Below are positions 1-9,860 of a DNA stretch of 64,000 nucleotides, in pieces. The DNA comes from Peromyscus leucopus (Eukaryota; Chordata; Mammalia; Rodentia; Cricetidae). Location of the stretch: positions 148,879,826 through 148,943,825 of the forward strand of contig NC_051065.1 in the NCBI RefSeq assembly GCF_004664715.2, given 5' to 3'. The notes under the pieces were generated by a model, which saw only the letters and a list, made by a program, of their open reading frames with translations, was not told where the DNA came from and did no database searches. The position numbers and the translations under genes are program-made. The first letter of the stretch is position 1. Every line of letters begins with the position of its first letter.

Positions 1-745
1 GTCAGAACAGCTATCATCAAGAAATCAAATGATAGCAAACACTGGTTAGAGTTTGGTGAAGGAGAGCGCTATTCACTATTAGAAGTACAAACCGATACAG
101 CCTGTATGGAACTCAGTGTGGAAGTCCCTCCATAAGCTGAAAACAGAACTGCCATAGGAGCTGGACACACCACTCCTGGGTATCTAGGGACCCTGTAACC
201 CTCCTACAGAAACTCTTGCTCATCCATGTTCATCACTTCTCTATTCACAATAGCTAGAAAATGGAATCAGATGTCCATCATTAACGAGTGGATAATGAAT
301 TGTGGTAATATACACAATGGAATTCTATTCAGTTATAAAGAATTGAAAAGGTGAAATTCACAGGTGAGTAGATAGAATTCATGTATATACTGGGTGAGGT
401 AACTCAGGCCCAGAAAGACAAATGGCAAATGTTCTTTCTTCCATGGAACCAGGCTTGGAATTGTGAGAGCTGTGTGTTTAACTTGAAGTACCTATAGATG
501 TAAGGAAACTAGAAAGTGGCCATTCAGGAGGAGGAAATGCTTTCAAGAAGGGGGCTTGGTAGAACATCGGCTATATGAAAGTAGAGAGGGCAAATATGAG
601 GGTAGAAAGGCTTAAAGAAGACCCAGAGGGGAGGGAGGGGAAGATGGGGGGGAGGGTTAACACAAAATGAGGGTGCATGAAAAGGGTGCATATGGAAGCT
701 TGTTATTTTGTAAGCCACTTAAAACAAGTTAAAAAAACAGAGTGG
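1..745 (+). mobile_element. L1 LINE 3' end (3' UTR side)
   Basis: The segment reads like the 3' untranslated region of a rodent L1. It has the typical 'actgggtgaggtaactcagg' stretch near 390, a purine/G-rich tract near 625-655, and no retained coding frame. It is truncated by the window edge. A similar 3' UTR stretch recurs at 8990-9860. Confidence 0.7.
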
Positions 746-760
746 AAGGAAGTTATCTGT

Positions 761-1269
761 TGTAGCATGAATCTTAAAAGTTCTTATTAATAAAATCAAA
801 TCTCAGCCAGGTATTGGGGTGAACACTGGAAGATCAGAGAGACAGAACAAGCCACAGCTAACCTCACCTGGCCAACTTCTCAGCTTGGTCTTGTTTCCTC
901 AGACTGGAAGCTTCTGTGTCCTCATCCCAATGGCTCTCAGCTGAACTGCTGCTCGAAAGCCTGAAGCTTAACCAGCTAAAAGCTTCTAGTTTCTGGTCTC
1001 CACACCTTATATATCTTTCTGTTTTTGCCATCACTCCCTGGGATTAAAGGCTCACTTTCTGGGATTAAAGGCGTGAGTCACCATGCCCGGCTGTTTCCAA
1101 TGTGGCCATGAACTCTGAGATCCAGAGGGATTTCTGCCTCTGGAATGCTAGGATTAAAGGTGTGAATGCCACCATTTTCTAGCCTAAGTATCTAGTGGCT
1201 TTTCTGATCTCTGACCCCAGATAAGTTTATTAGGGTATGCAATATTTTGGGGAACACAATACCACCACA
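761..1269 (-). mobile_element. Solo LTR, family X (contains B1-like segments)
   Basis: This starts tgtagcatgaat and ends caccaca, so it has TG...CA ends. It is clearly homologous to the copies at 11848-12362, 33818-34308 and 45541-45838 (minus) and at 13182-13701 and 15528-16030 (plus). Two B1-like stretches (gggattaaaggcgtgag type) are built into the family. No target duplication is visible here. I cannot name the family with certainty. Confidence 0.75.
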
Positions 1270-2889
1270 GATAATTCTGCTACTAGAGGTCATAGGTTAG
1301 TAAGTCAAATTCTCAGTGCCGGGTATGAAGTCCCTCCTCCCGTGGCCCTGCTGGTCTCCCAGAGACACTGACCAGCAATGGGAAGCTTCAAAGAACAGTC
1401 CAAAAAGTATGAACTAAAGCGGTAACAGTGACCATCATTGACTGGATGGCTGATGAACACAGTGAGGACCAGAACATCTCCAGGGAAAGAATGGTACAAC
1501 ACAACTTCTGTTTCTCCGAGTTTCTTTCCCTTTCCACACAGCTTGTTCTCATGCATTACTTAATCTTTTTGAAAAACAGAAGTTTTACTGTGTTTTCCTC
1601 AGATATCAAAAGAAGACACATAAGAACAGAAGCCTTAGACTCTCAGAATGTTTGATGCAATTATTTATATTCTCCATAGGATAGTATCAGAATTATGAGC
1701 AAAATTTCAAGAGCTGCAGAAAAAAAAAAACCACAAACAAACGAACAAACAAACAAAACACTTGAAAAGGGACATGAGAGAGGTGCCCCCGAGGAAGGCA
1801 AAAGAGAATGGAGAGTTGGAACTGTTCCTTGGAGAAATTCAAGTGACAGTTTCACTCTACCAAGCCAGAGTGTGCTCTGCCTGTTTGCTGTCCTTTGAAT
1901 CACACATTGTTTGGGTTCATGTAAGATTGGGTTTTGTTTTTTGTTTGTTTGTTTGTTTGTTCTTTGTTTGTTTTTTGTTTTTGGAATTATGGAGATCTAG
2001 TCTGCAGCCAAGAACTCTCCACCAGGGGGCAGTTTTGCCTTGTCTCACTTGGGAATAGGCCATGCCTGGCACAGTGGGGAGAGGCCATATTTGAACAAAG
2101 GTCACACAATGCCAAAGACAACAGCTATCTGGCTTCAAACGACAGTGGGCCTGATGATGATGAGCTTGCTCTGGAACTGTCCAATGAGCCCAGGCAGCCT
2201 TGGAGAGGAGAGAGGTTTCCCCTTAATTCCACATTGGTGCACACTAACAAAATCTAGCAAAAACTGTTTGGAAAGCGTGTCATTTTTTTTCAAATCCCCA
2301 TCATCCTCAAATATCCCTCAATACACCTTATATGATTTAACCTTCCTTATAACTCTTCCATTTTCAAGCTCTCTGGTTGCCATGTCACCTTGGAGAACGC
2401 TGGATAGAGGAGAAACCATCATGAGAATTCTGTTGCTTCACAATGGACAGTGCAGGTGGTTGCGGGCAGTCATGAGCAGATGAGCCTGACATTGGAAACA
2501 AAGATCTGCTGTCACGCTGGGTTTCTGAAGTCCCTTCCCAATTTAAAAAAAAAAAAAAGCTATTTTCAGGGTAAAAGAGCAGGAAGGAGAGACTAGCTGA
2601 ATCGGTAAACAGTGAGTAAGTGAGTCTACGTTACAGGGAGTTCAGAATAACGGAGGTGCCGAAGCAGAGTCCTTTCTGCAAAAGGCCCTAGAGCTCACTG
2701 GCCTGTACGTCTGTACTGAAGTAGTTAGTCTAGCCTGCCCATCATTTTAGTTGGAATTTTGGAGAGGAGAAATGAAGACAGCTCTTCTGTTGATTTTGAC
2801 ACTTCCTGCAAATTGGAGTATTCGTTGGAATACTTTAAAAACCAAACTATTGACTTAGACGTTTTGTGAAGATCTTAACAGAAATATTT
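1270..2889. other. No gene recognised
   Basis: Non-coding sequence without a recognisable exon or repeat, apart from (CAAA)n-like sequence near 1730-1760 and (GTTT)n near 1931-1980. Open frames here are short and resemble no family I know. Confidence 0.5.
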
Positions 2890-3042
2890 ATTTTTTGAGA
2901 CATCACACACTGTAATGATCTTGAACTCGGCACGTGGCAGAAGATGACCTTGAGCTTCTGATTCAGGGGTTACTGGGAATCAAATCCAGAGCTTCCTGAA
3001 TTCTAGGCAGGCACTCTACCGACTGAACTATATTCCCATCAC
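2890..3042 (-). mobile_element. B4-type SINE (ID head plus B1-like tail)
   Basis: Reading the minus strand, an ID/tRNA-Ala-like head (atagttcagtcggtagagtg) is followed by a B1-like tail (agaagctcaaggtcat) and a short A-rich end. This order is that of B4 elements, which are ID-B1 fusions. It is strongly diverged. Confidence 0.65.
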
Positions 3043-5160
3043 CCTCTGCAAGATTTTAGAAAAAAAGAAAAAAAGAAAATATTTTCCTTCCTACATACAT
3101 TCTGGTTTATTTCAGTCAAGTATATAGGCGGACATCATATGACAATATATGTCTGTGTCATGTCTTGGGTTTAGTCAATAGGAAAAAAAATCCCGTAATT
3201 TATGTGTAGCACTGGTACCTGTGCTCTGCACAGCACATGTTGCCCTAGAGAAGGTAATGAGGTGCTTGGATGTCACAGAATATGATCTGATTAAAGAATT
3301 CCAGATGAAGCATCCTACTTCTAGAAGGGGTACACTTTTGAGTAAAAACACTTGATGTAAATCTGTGCCACTTGCTCTTACCACTTGAGCTTTTTCATCT
3401 AATGTATTGAGTATTTCTCTATTCCTATTTTGTTCCCACCAGAATAAAAACACAAGCCCAATGACTGTGGGTTAGATATGACTTTCTTGGGTTCCTTCCT
3501 CCACTGTGTCCCAGGCTGACTCCAGGCAGGATAGGTCTTGGGGAACAGTAGATGCTATGAGAGCAAAAGAGGTTGTGGATGGAGGAGAGGAGGAGAGATT
3601 CCTGAGGCAGCCACTGCTGGGCAGACATCAAAGTAATGGTAAACAACCAGATGCCTATCATATTTAAACAGAAAAATATTAAGATCTCTTCACTTCTTGT
3701 TTCACCTTAAACAAAACAAGATGACTTTTGCTTTTGGGTCCGCAGGCATTGCCAGGCAAGTTTAAATGCCCTATTAATGCTCTTCCCAAAGAGCTCACTG
3801 ACCTAAAAAAATGCCTCCTCACTAAGCAAAGAAAAAGAGATTTGGCTTTTGGTTGGGATTATTCTAGAGAACAAGCAACAGTTTTCCTCGTGGGGAGGGC
3901 TAGTACCTGGGGCAGCTGGGAAAGGAATCCCAGAGAGCATTATTAGTAAAGCAGGCCGCAATGGCTGCCTCATCATCTACTCTAAAGAGGCCGTGTGTGT
4001 GTGTGTGTGTGTGTGGGGGGGGGTTGAGATGGTCTTAACTTCCCACTCCACACTGTAGTACATTGTCTTCTGCTATCAGATGGGAATGTTCCTTACCTAC
4101 CTTTCTCTTAACAACTATTTCTTCACTCTGTGGAGAAGGGTTAATATGGTCAGCCTTCAATCCAGAGGTTCAACCAAGTATGGACGGAGAATTTTTAATT
4201 TAAAAAAAAATCATCTCTATTAAGTATATAGAGTCCATTTACCTTATCATTACTCCCTAATAAACACAGTATAACAAATACTTATTTACCACTTAGATTG
4301 CATTAAGTACTATTATATGTAATCTAGAAATGAGATGTGCATAGTTTGTATGCAAATACTACACTATCTTATTTGAGACTGTAGATTCCAGTATCTGCAA
4401 GAGGCTTAGAACCAATCCACCAGTTCCTTTTAGATACCGAGGGACAAGTGCACTTTCTCTGATGCCCTCCCACATCCCACAAAAGTTCATCTTTTCAGTC
4501 TCTCTTCATCCATGACAGCACTACGCTGATTCACCACGAGGGTCAGAAATAGTTCTCAAAAGAATTCATATTTGTGACAGTGTTCCTCCTGAAACAGCTA
4601 CTGTCCTGCCCCTGGGAGAGTCAAGTGAGGGTGTGGGTATGTGTACTTCATGCATAAAACTAAATGCCTCAGCAAAACTCCTCAGTACAGGAGTGAGTCT
4701 GCAGGGAAGAGAGAGTGAGCAACAAGCCTCGGTTTTTCACTCATGTTCTTTTGTACATAGAGGTTCCTCCCCATGGAGGACTCTTATGGATGGACTGCAA
4801 TTCATTTATAAAATATATTTCCCAGCTTCTTCTTAATTCACTGCTACTTTAAGCAGTGCCAAGAAAGAGAAATGGCCTCATTATTTCCTAAATATATTTT
4901 AGAGACAGAAACTTGTTTAAGTGTGGTAGAATACTTACTACCAGCTTGTCTGTTTGAAGTCTTAAGCAATGTGAGCTTCAGCATCAGAGGTCCCACTGCT
5001 CACCATCCTCATAGAGGGAGGCCCTGGAAAGTGCCATTTCTTTTCTCTCTCAACTTACTTTCCTGCTCTTACCACAGACACAAAATACTGTTCTACTGTC
5101 CATAGATTATTATGAATCTACAAAAACAAAAACAAAACTTCATGCAAATTAAATTAAAAG
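3043..5160. other. No gene recognised
   Basis: AT-rich non-coding DNA. Apart from the GT/G tract at 3993-4023 I see no repeat or exon that I can name. Confidence 0.5.
3993..4023. repeat. (GT)n followed by a G run
   Basis: About eleven GT units pass directly into a run of ten G. Confidence 0.95.
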
Positions 5161-5164
5161 TGCA

Positions 5165-5275
5165 GGGGATAGGGATCCAGTTCAGTCCCAGAGAACTTGC
5201 CTGGCATTTCCAAGGCCCTGTGTTTGATCCCCAGCTACAATACACAAATGACGAAGAAGAAGGGAAAAAAAAGTT
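5165..5275 (+). mobile_element. ID-type SINE
   Basis: The sequence resembles an ID (tRNA-Ala-derived) element: a diverged A-box region, then cttgcctggcatttccaagg, then the B-box-like tgtttgatccccagc, ending in an A-rich tail. Confidence 0.65.
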
Positions 5276-5429
5276 CAGAGTTCAAGTTTTTCCTCATTGA
5301 CTTAAAAAAATTCTCTGTAAGATGAAGATGGTTTTTATGTGATATTCATATAAATGTATTGTGAATACTTTGCAAGTATAGAGTCGCTTTATCCTCAGAT
5401 CTTGAGAATGGTTCATTTTAGGCTTTTAA

Positions 5430-5535
5430 AAAGCTCAATGGCAGAATGTATCCTGAGCATACACCACGACCTGCGTTCAGTCCCCAACACACACAGCCAC
5501 AAACACAGGCACACAGACACACACATGACACAGTA
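5430..5535 (+). mobile_element. Diverged ID-like SINE
   Basis: The stretch agctcaatggcagaatg ... tgcgttcagtccccaac follows the A-box/B-box layout of an ID element. It ends in a CA-rich tail instead of pure A. It lies about 160 bp past the first ID. Confidence 0.55.
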
Positions 5536-5574
5536 GTTTTGTAGTCATTCTTAGTCTTATTTGTTTTGGTACTT

Positions 5575-5578
<4 letters not shown>

Positions 5579-5628
<50 letters not shown>
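5579..5628. repeat. (CT)25 microsatellite
   Basis: An uninterrupted CT tract of about 50 bp. Confidence 0.98.
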
Positions 5629-5632
<4 letters not shown>

Positions 5633-5639
5633 ATTAAAT

Positions 5640-6300
5640 TATAATCTATCAGGAATTTAGTTTAGTGACATAAACCTGTATCTAGTTTTCTCCAAACAAA
5701 TTAACAAGCTTATGAAGGTCATGTTTCCTATTGACAGGGGTGTTACCAGAATCAGTATCTAAATTCTTACCTATATTTGATTGGGAACTTCTGGGTTTTC
5801 ATTTCTGCTCTGCTCACTGATGTGTCTCTTTGCTGCTGATAAATGACTGATTGTGAAAACTCATGTTTTGATACTTTAGGAAGGTTTTTCCCAGTGTCAT
5901 CACAAAATCAAAAGCAGCATGAGAAACTCAAAACTGTTAAAACGTGGTATTCTTACTCGGTTTATGTAAAAGTGGTAAGTATATGTTGTTCACATTCTGG
6001 GAATTATCAGTCTTCTACTCAAGAACATGGAACTACTTCAAAATGCAGCAGAAAACACATTCACACAGGTGTACGTTAATATATTATTGGATATTACTGG
6101 AAGAATTTTTAACCTTGAACAGAAATATTTCTCCCATTATGTATTTTTACAGTGGAAAATGTTTTTAAATGTGTGCAAAAAAATTAAATTGTTTAGTTAA
6201 CTCGCTTTACATAGCCAATAAAGGGAACTGTAAGTGAATCTTACTCCAACTGGAGTGTTTTCCTGTTGCTGTCTTTGCCACTCATACAGGGGCGCGCTCT
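5640..6300. other. Presumed intron 1 of the ANKRD26-like gene, near its donor
   Basis: No repeat or exon is recognised here. If the minus-strand ANKRD26-like exon at 6457-6701 belongs to a live gene, everything to the left of it in this window is intron 1. I found no second ankyrin exon between 1 and 6456 on the minus strand. Confidence 0.4.
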
Positions 6301-6456
6301 AGACCCCACCAAGGCTTAGGCATCCAAGTGCAAGGTGGGAAGTCAAGCTTCCTTAGTGAAAGCCAGCCTCTGGCCCTGCCTTCCAGCCCGGAAGCCAGAC
6401 AAGGTGCATGCTCCCCCGCCGGCCACGTCCCGCCCCGCTAGCCCTGTTTATTTTAC

Positions 6457-6701
6457 CTGTCCTTCTTATCTCTATCGTTCACGCCACTTTTCCCAAGGAT
6501 AAGGATGTGCTGCACTTTGGCTACATCACCCACGCTTGCAGCCTTGTGGATCTTGCCCATATCCTTGTCGTGAATGTGGTACCTGGGCATGTGGGAGCCA
6601 CCAGCACTCACACGTCCAAAGCCCACGGAGCTGTTCCGCGGGCGGGCAGAGGGGCCCAACGGCGATGGGCCCTTGTTCCTGAAGCCAAAAATCTTTTTCA
6701 T
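6457..6701 (-). CDS. Ankrd26-like: ANKRD26-family ankyrin-repeat protein, first coding exon
   Basis: This exon starts at an ATG (complement of 6699-6701) in a good Kozak context (ggccatga). It encodes about 81 residues and ends exactly at a splice donor, gacag|gtaaaa, with the intron beginning at 6456. The translation opens MKKIFGFRNKG, then a Ser/Pro/Arg-rich linker, then YHIHDKDMGKIHKAASVGDV and a hydrophobic helix. This is the N-terminal layout of ANKRD26/POTE-family proteins, just before their first full ankyrin repeat. The frame has no stop or frameshift before the donor. ANKRD26 is an inner-membrane/centriole-associated scaffold with ankyrin repeats and long coiled coils. No further exon is visible, so this could be the true gene start, a paralogue, or a segmental-duplicate remnant. 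An exon with an intact donor argues against a processed copy. Confidence 0.85.
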
Positions 6702-6810
6702 GGCCGGAGAGTACGCCCCTCACAGGCACCTTCTCCCCCGCGTGGCGTCGGCTGCCACCACAACGCAGCCCTAGCGCCTACTGAAAAGTCAGCCTAGTTT
6801 CACGGAGTTC

Positions 6811-6966
6811 CAACAACAAAGTCGCCGCAGGGCTCGGTAAGATTTTTGTTGTTTTTGTTTTGTTTTTCGAGACAGGGTTTCTCTGTGTAACAACAAAGTC
6901 GCCGCAGGGCTCGGTAGGATTTTTGTTGTTTTTGTTTTGTTTTTCGATACAGGGTTTCTCTGTGTA
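6811..6966. repeat. Tandem duplication of a unique/B1 junction (about 77-bp unit)
   Basis: Two adjacent units, about 6811-6888 and 6889-6966, each contain the unique sequence gtcgccgcagggctcggta joined to the first ~35 bp of an antisense B1 (cgagacagggtttctctg). The full B1 at 6967-7130 begins with a third copy of that edge. The junction was copied after insertion. Confidence 0.85.
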
Positions 6967-7130
6967 GGATTTTTGTTGTTTTTCGAGACAGGGTTTCTCT
7001 GTGTAGCTTTGCACCTTTCCTGAAACTCACTTGGTAGCCCAGGCTGGCCTCGAACTCACAGAGATCCGCCTGGCTCTGCCTACCGAGTGGTGGGATTAAA
7101 GGCATGTGCCACCACCACCCGGCGGTTATA
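6967..7130 (-). mobile_element. B1 SINE in the promoter region
   Basis: A full-length antisense B1 with the cricetid-type segment. The flanking target duplication is gggctcggta(a/g)gatttt, seen near 6830-6846 on the left and at 7132-7148 on the right. It sits between the CpG-rich upstream block and the ANKRD26-like start codon. Confidence 0.9.
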
Positions 7131-7942
7131 GGGGCTCGGTAGGATTTTAAAGCACAATAATCACCAAGCAAACTAGCAACCGGTGCCTTCCCCCACGCAT
7201 GCGCACACAGGCCCGGCAGGAAATGGTGTCCAGCACGCATGCACAGGGTCAAGGTTCCGCCCTCTCTCTGTTCCCGGAGGTCAAGTAGCTGCAAAGCTGC
7301 ATCACTACCCCTGGACTTTCGCCTGAGGTCTCCTCCCTGGCGGTGCACGTCTCCCCTCAGCTAGTGTGGGGTGCGGGCCAGCCTCGGCTTCGGGGCGATC
7401 ACTGCAGGGCTCCAGCGGGGACGGGAGCGCTCGGCCCGGTGGAGCGAGGACCCAGCACTCCAGGACCGCCTGCTTTTCCAGTGCCTGCAGAGGAGTCCAG
7501 AACCTTCTAGAGCAGCTGGAGGCCTGCTTCCCTGCTTAGCTTTGGCCTTGGGTTTCGGTGGCGGCCATAAGGTCCTCGGGGAGCAACCCTATTGGCCTCT
7601 AGTCAGGCGACTCCTCTAACTGGACCATGGACCAAACTAGAGGCAGTGTGGATGGGGGTGTGGCGTGGGAGATGAAGGGAAGAGATTTGTGTCAAACCAG
7701 TCCGTTGAGTAGTTTGGGAATTAGTGACTAAATGGTTGTGTTTCATAGCCTAAAGACAGTGTATGAGTTACACAAGTTGATGGAAGGTAAAAATGTCTGC
7801 ATTTGGGGCCTGAATGAAGCAATGTGACCTTAAGTTTTTGGTTTGGGACTTGGAAAAGGTAATGTGTAGTGAATAGTTTTCCCAGTGAAAATTTAAATTC
7901 TTAATCATTTTGTCAGTCTGGAAACACAGTTCACCTCAGAGG

Positions 7943-8360
7943 GTGTGCTGGCTCTTCTAGGACAGCTTGACACACAAGCTAGAGTTATCGTAAAGGAGAG
8001 AACCTCAGTGGAGAAAATGCCTCCATGATATGAGGCGTTTTCTCAATTAGTGATTGATGGAGGAGGGCTCAGCCCAGTGTGGGTGGTGCCATCCCTGCAC
8101 TGGTGGTCCTGGGTTCCATAATAAAGCAGGCTGAGCAAGCCAGTAAGTAAGCAGCACTCCTCCATGGCCTCTGCATCAGTTCCTGCCTCTGGGTTCCTGG
8201 CCTGTTTGACTTCCTGTGCTGACTTCTTCAATGATGAACAGCAATGTGGAAGCATAAGCCAGATAAACGCTTGCCCAAATCATGCAGCCCCGAATCTTAG
8301 AGCCCCAACTTGCTTTTTGGTCATGATATTTCATTGCAGCAACAGAAACATTAAGACAAA
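7943..8360 (+). mobile_element. Non-autonomous hAT-Charlie element (URR1-like)
   Basis: This matches the familiar rodent repeat running from 'ctggct...gacagcttgacacaagct' to 'cagcaacagaaacattaagaca'. Related copies lie at 55025-55692 (minus) and 61345-61735. A 37-bp foreign patch at 8270-8306 replaces part of the 3' portion (see findings). Confidence 0.65.
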
Positions 8361-8417
8361 GAAAGAAAATACAATTTATTCTGGAGCCAAATATGGCCAC
8401 CCCTGTTGATTGAATTT

Positions 8418-8567
8418 TTTTTTTTCCAGACAGGGTTACTTTGTGTAGTTTTGTGCCTTTCCTGGAACTCGCTTTGTAGACCAGGCTGGCTTCGAACTCA
8501 CAGAGATCCACCTGGCTCTGCCTTTTGAGTGCTGGGATTAAAGGTGTGCACCACCACCGCCTGGCTG
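8418..8567 (-). mobile_element. B1 SINE
   Basis: Antisense B1 with T-rich left end (poly-A of the element), body gctttgtagaccaggctggc and gggattaaaggtgtgca near its 5' end. Moderately diverged. Confidence 0.9.
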
Positions 8568-8639
8568 AAAAATTTAAGAACTTGAAAAACTGACACCTTT
8601 TAAAATAGTCTTCTTTTCTTTTCCTCTTAATGCATAAAC

Positions 8640-8679
<40 letters not shown>
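8640..8679. repeat. (CA)20 microsatellite
   Basis: An uninterrupted AC/CA tract. Confidence 0.98.
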
Positions 8680-8681
<2 letters not shown>

Positions 8682-8989
8682 AGTGTTCAATGTGTTTTTA
8701 CATTTGGAATCAAATATGTGAGAAACAGAATGATTAAATTCATTAAATACTTATTTTTAGATGAAACATTGACAACAAAAAATTACTCAAAATTATAAAC
8801 AAATGATACAGTCCCACCTCCCAAGCACCCAAAGGCTCAGAGAGATTCAGTCCAACAATTCAAGGTTGTTGTACACATGTCTGATGTTCTCAGAAATAAG
8901 TACATATTTTAGAAACTGTAGGGAAATACCATTCTTAGTCAGAAGTTGGTACAACTGTTTTTTAGAAAATTGGTAATATTTAGTAATTT

Positions 8990-9327
8990 TGAAAGCATGC
9001 GAATGGCCCTATTCCCACTGTACCTTGTATAGGTGATGCCTGCCCAGTGGGACAGGCAATCCACTATGTGACAGCTCCAACCACATATTCAGAAATTCAA
9101 TAATTATATTTACTCCTGGACGTATATCCAAAGGACTTTAGATCCTATTACAGAGATATTTTCCATTCCTTGTTTACTGATGCTCTATTCTCAATAGTCA
9201 GGAAATACAAACAGCTTAGATGCCAATCAACTGACAAATGGAAAAGAAAAATGTGAGCATTTACATACACATTTATATTATACATATATGAAATATTACA
9301 TAGCTGTTAAGAAAAAGGAATTATTTT
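8990..9327 (+). mobile_element. L1 3' UTR fragment, left part
   Basis: Degenerate L1 3' end with the phrases 'ttgtttactgatgctctattctcaatag' (shortened here) and 'acatagctgttaaga', matching the L1 tail at 200-350. It is split from its remainder (9680-9860) by a solo LTR. Confidence 0.65.
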
Positions 9328-9679
9328 TGTGAGGTAGGCCCACCAAAGGCCACCACACAGACACTGTGAAAGTCGAAAACAAAGTCATTATTGCCAGCCA
9401 GTGGCTGCATGGGGAACTTGCCCAAATCATGCAGCCCCAAATCTTAGAGCCCTTTGTCTTTTATGCACAAAAAAGCACACCCTGATTTTTACAACTGCAG
9501 AAGCCTAAAAGCAAGGTCAGCACATTTAGGGCTTTCCCTTGAACTATGGACTAGGTCTTTGACTGATTCGTTCTTTGGTCCCATTTTGGAAGGTGTTGGG
9601 GTCTATGTGCTGGGTTTTAAGGTCAGAATGGTATCTCTAACATGGTGTCAGTTGTGCTAAAGTCTAGGGGCCTGTTACA
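9328..9679 (-). mobile_element. Solo LTR (class II type) inserted in an L1 tail
   Basis: On the minus strand it runs tgtaacaggcccc ... ggtgggcctacctcaca with TG...CA ends, a TATA-like/AT stretch gcataaaagac and a U5-like GT-rich end (tgtctgtgtggtggcc). L1 3' UTR sequence resumes on both sides. No exact target duplication is recognisable. Confidence 0.65.
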
Positions 9680-9860
9680 TTATAAAATTTGTAGGTAAAT
9701 CAAGGGAGCTAGAAATAGTCATTCTGGGTGAGGTAACCCAGACATGAAAACATGCTTTCTCTAATTTGTTGGTGTCAACTTTGAATTCAGTTTGTGTAAC
9801 CTTGGACTCGTTTCAAATGTAAATTCTTAGGCACTACCCCAACCTCCTGGAAGAGAAAAA
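9680..9860 (+). mobile_element. L1 3' UTR fragment, right part
   Basis: Contains 'tctgggtgaggtaacccag', homologous to 390-410 in the first L1. It continues the L1 interrupted by the LTR at 9328-9679. Confidence 0.6.

Larger units (their letters stand above)
6702..7620 (-). promoter_or_regulatory. 5' UTR and CpG-rich promoter region of the ANKRD26-like gene
   Basis: Upstream of the ATG (increasing coordinate) the DNA becomes GC- and CpG-rich, especially at 6630-6840 and 7130-7620 (cgcatgcgca, gcgctcggcccgg). It contrasts sharply with the AT-rich flanks. This fits a CpG-island promoter. The B1 insertion at 6967-7130 splits it about 270-430 bp from the start codon. No TATA box is apparent. The transcription start cannot be fixed from sequence alone. 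Confidence 0.6.

Noticed and set aside
7371..7619. 82-codon plus-strand frame in the CpG-rich block
   Set aside because: GC-rich DNA gives long open frames by chance. It has no known similarity. A divergent non-coding transcript is possible but not shown by sequence.
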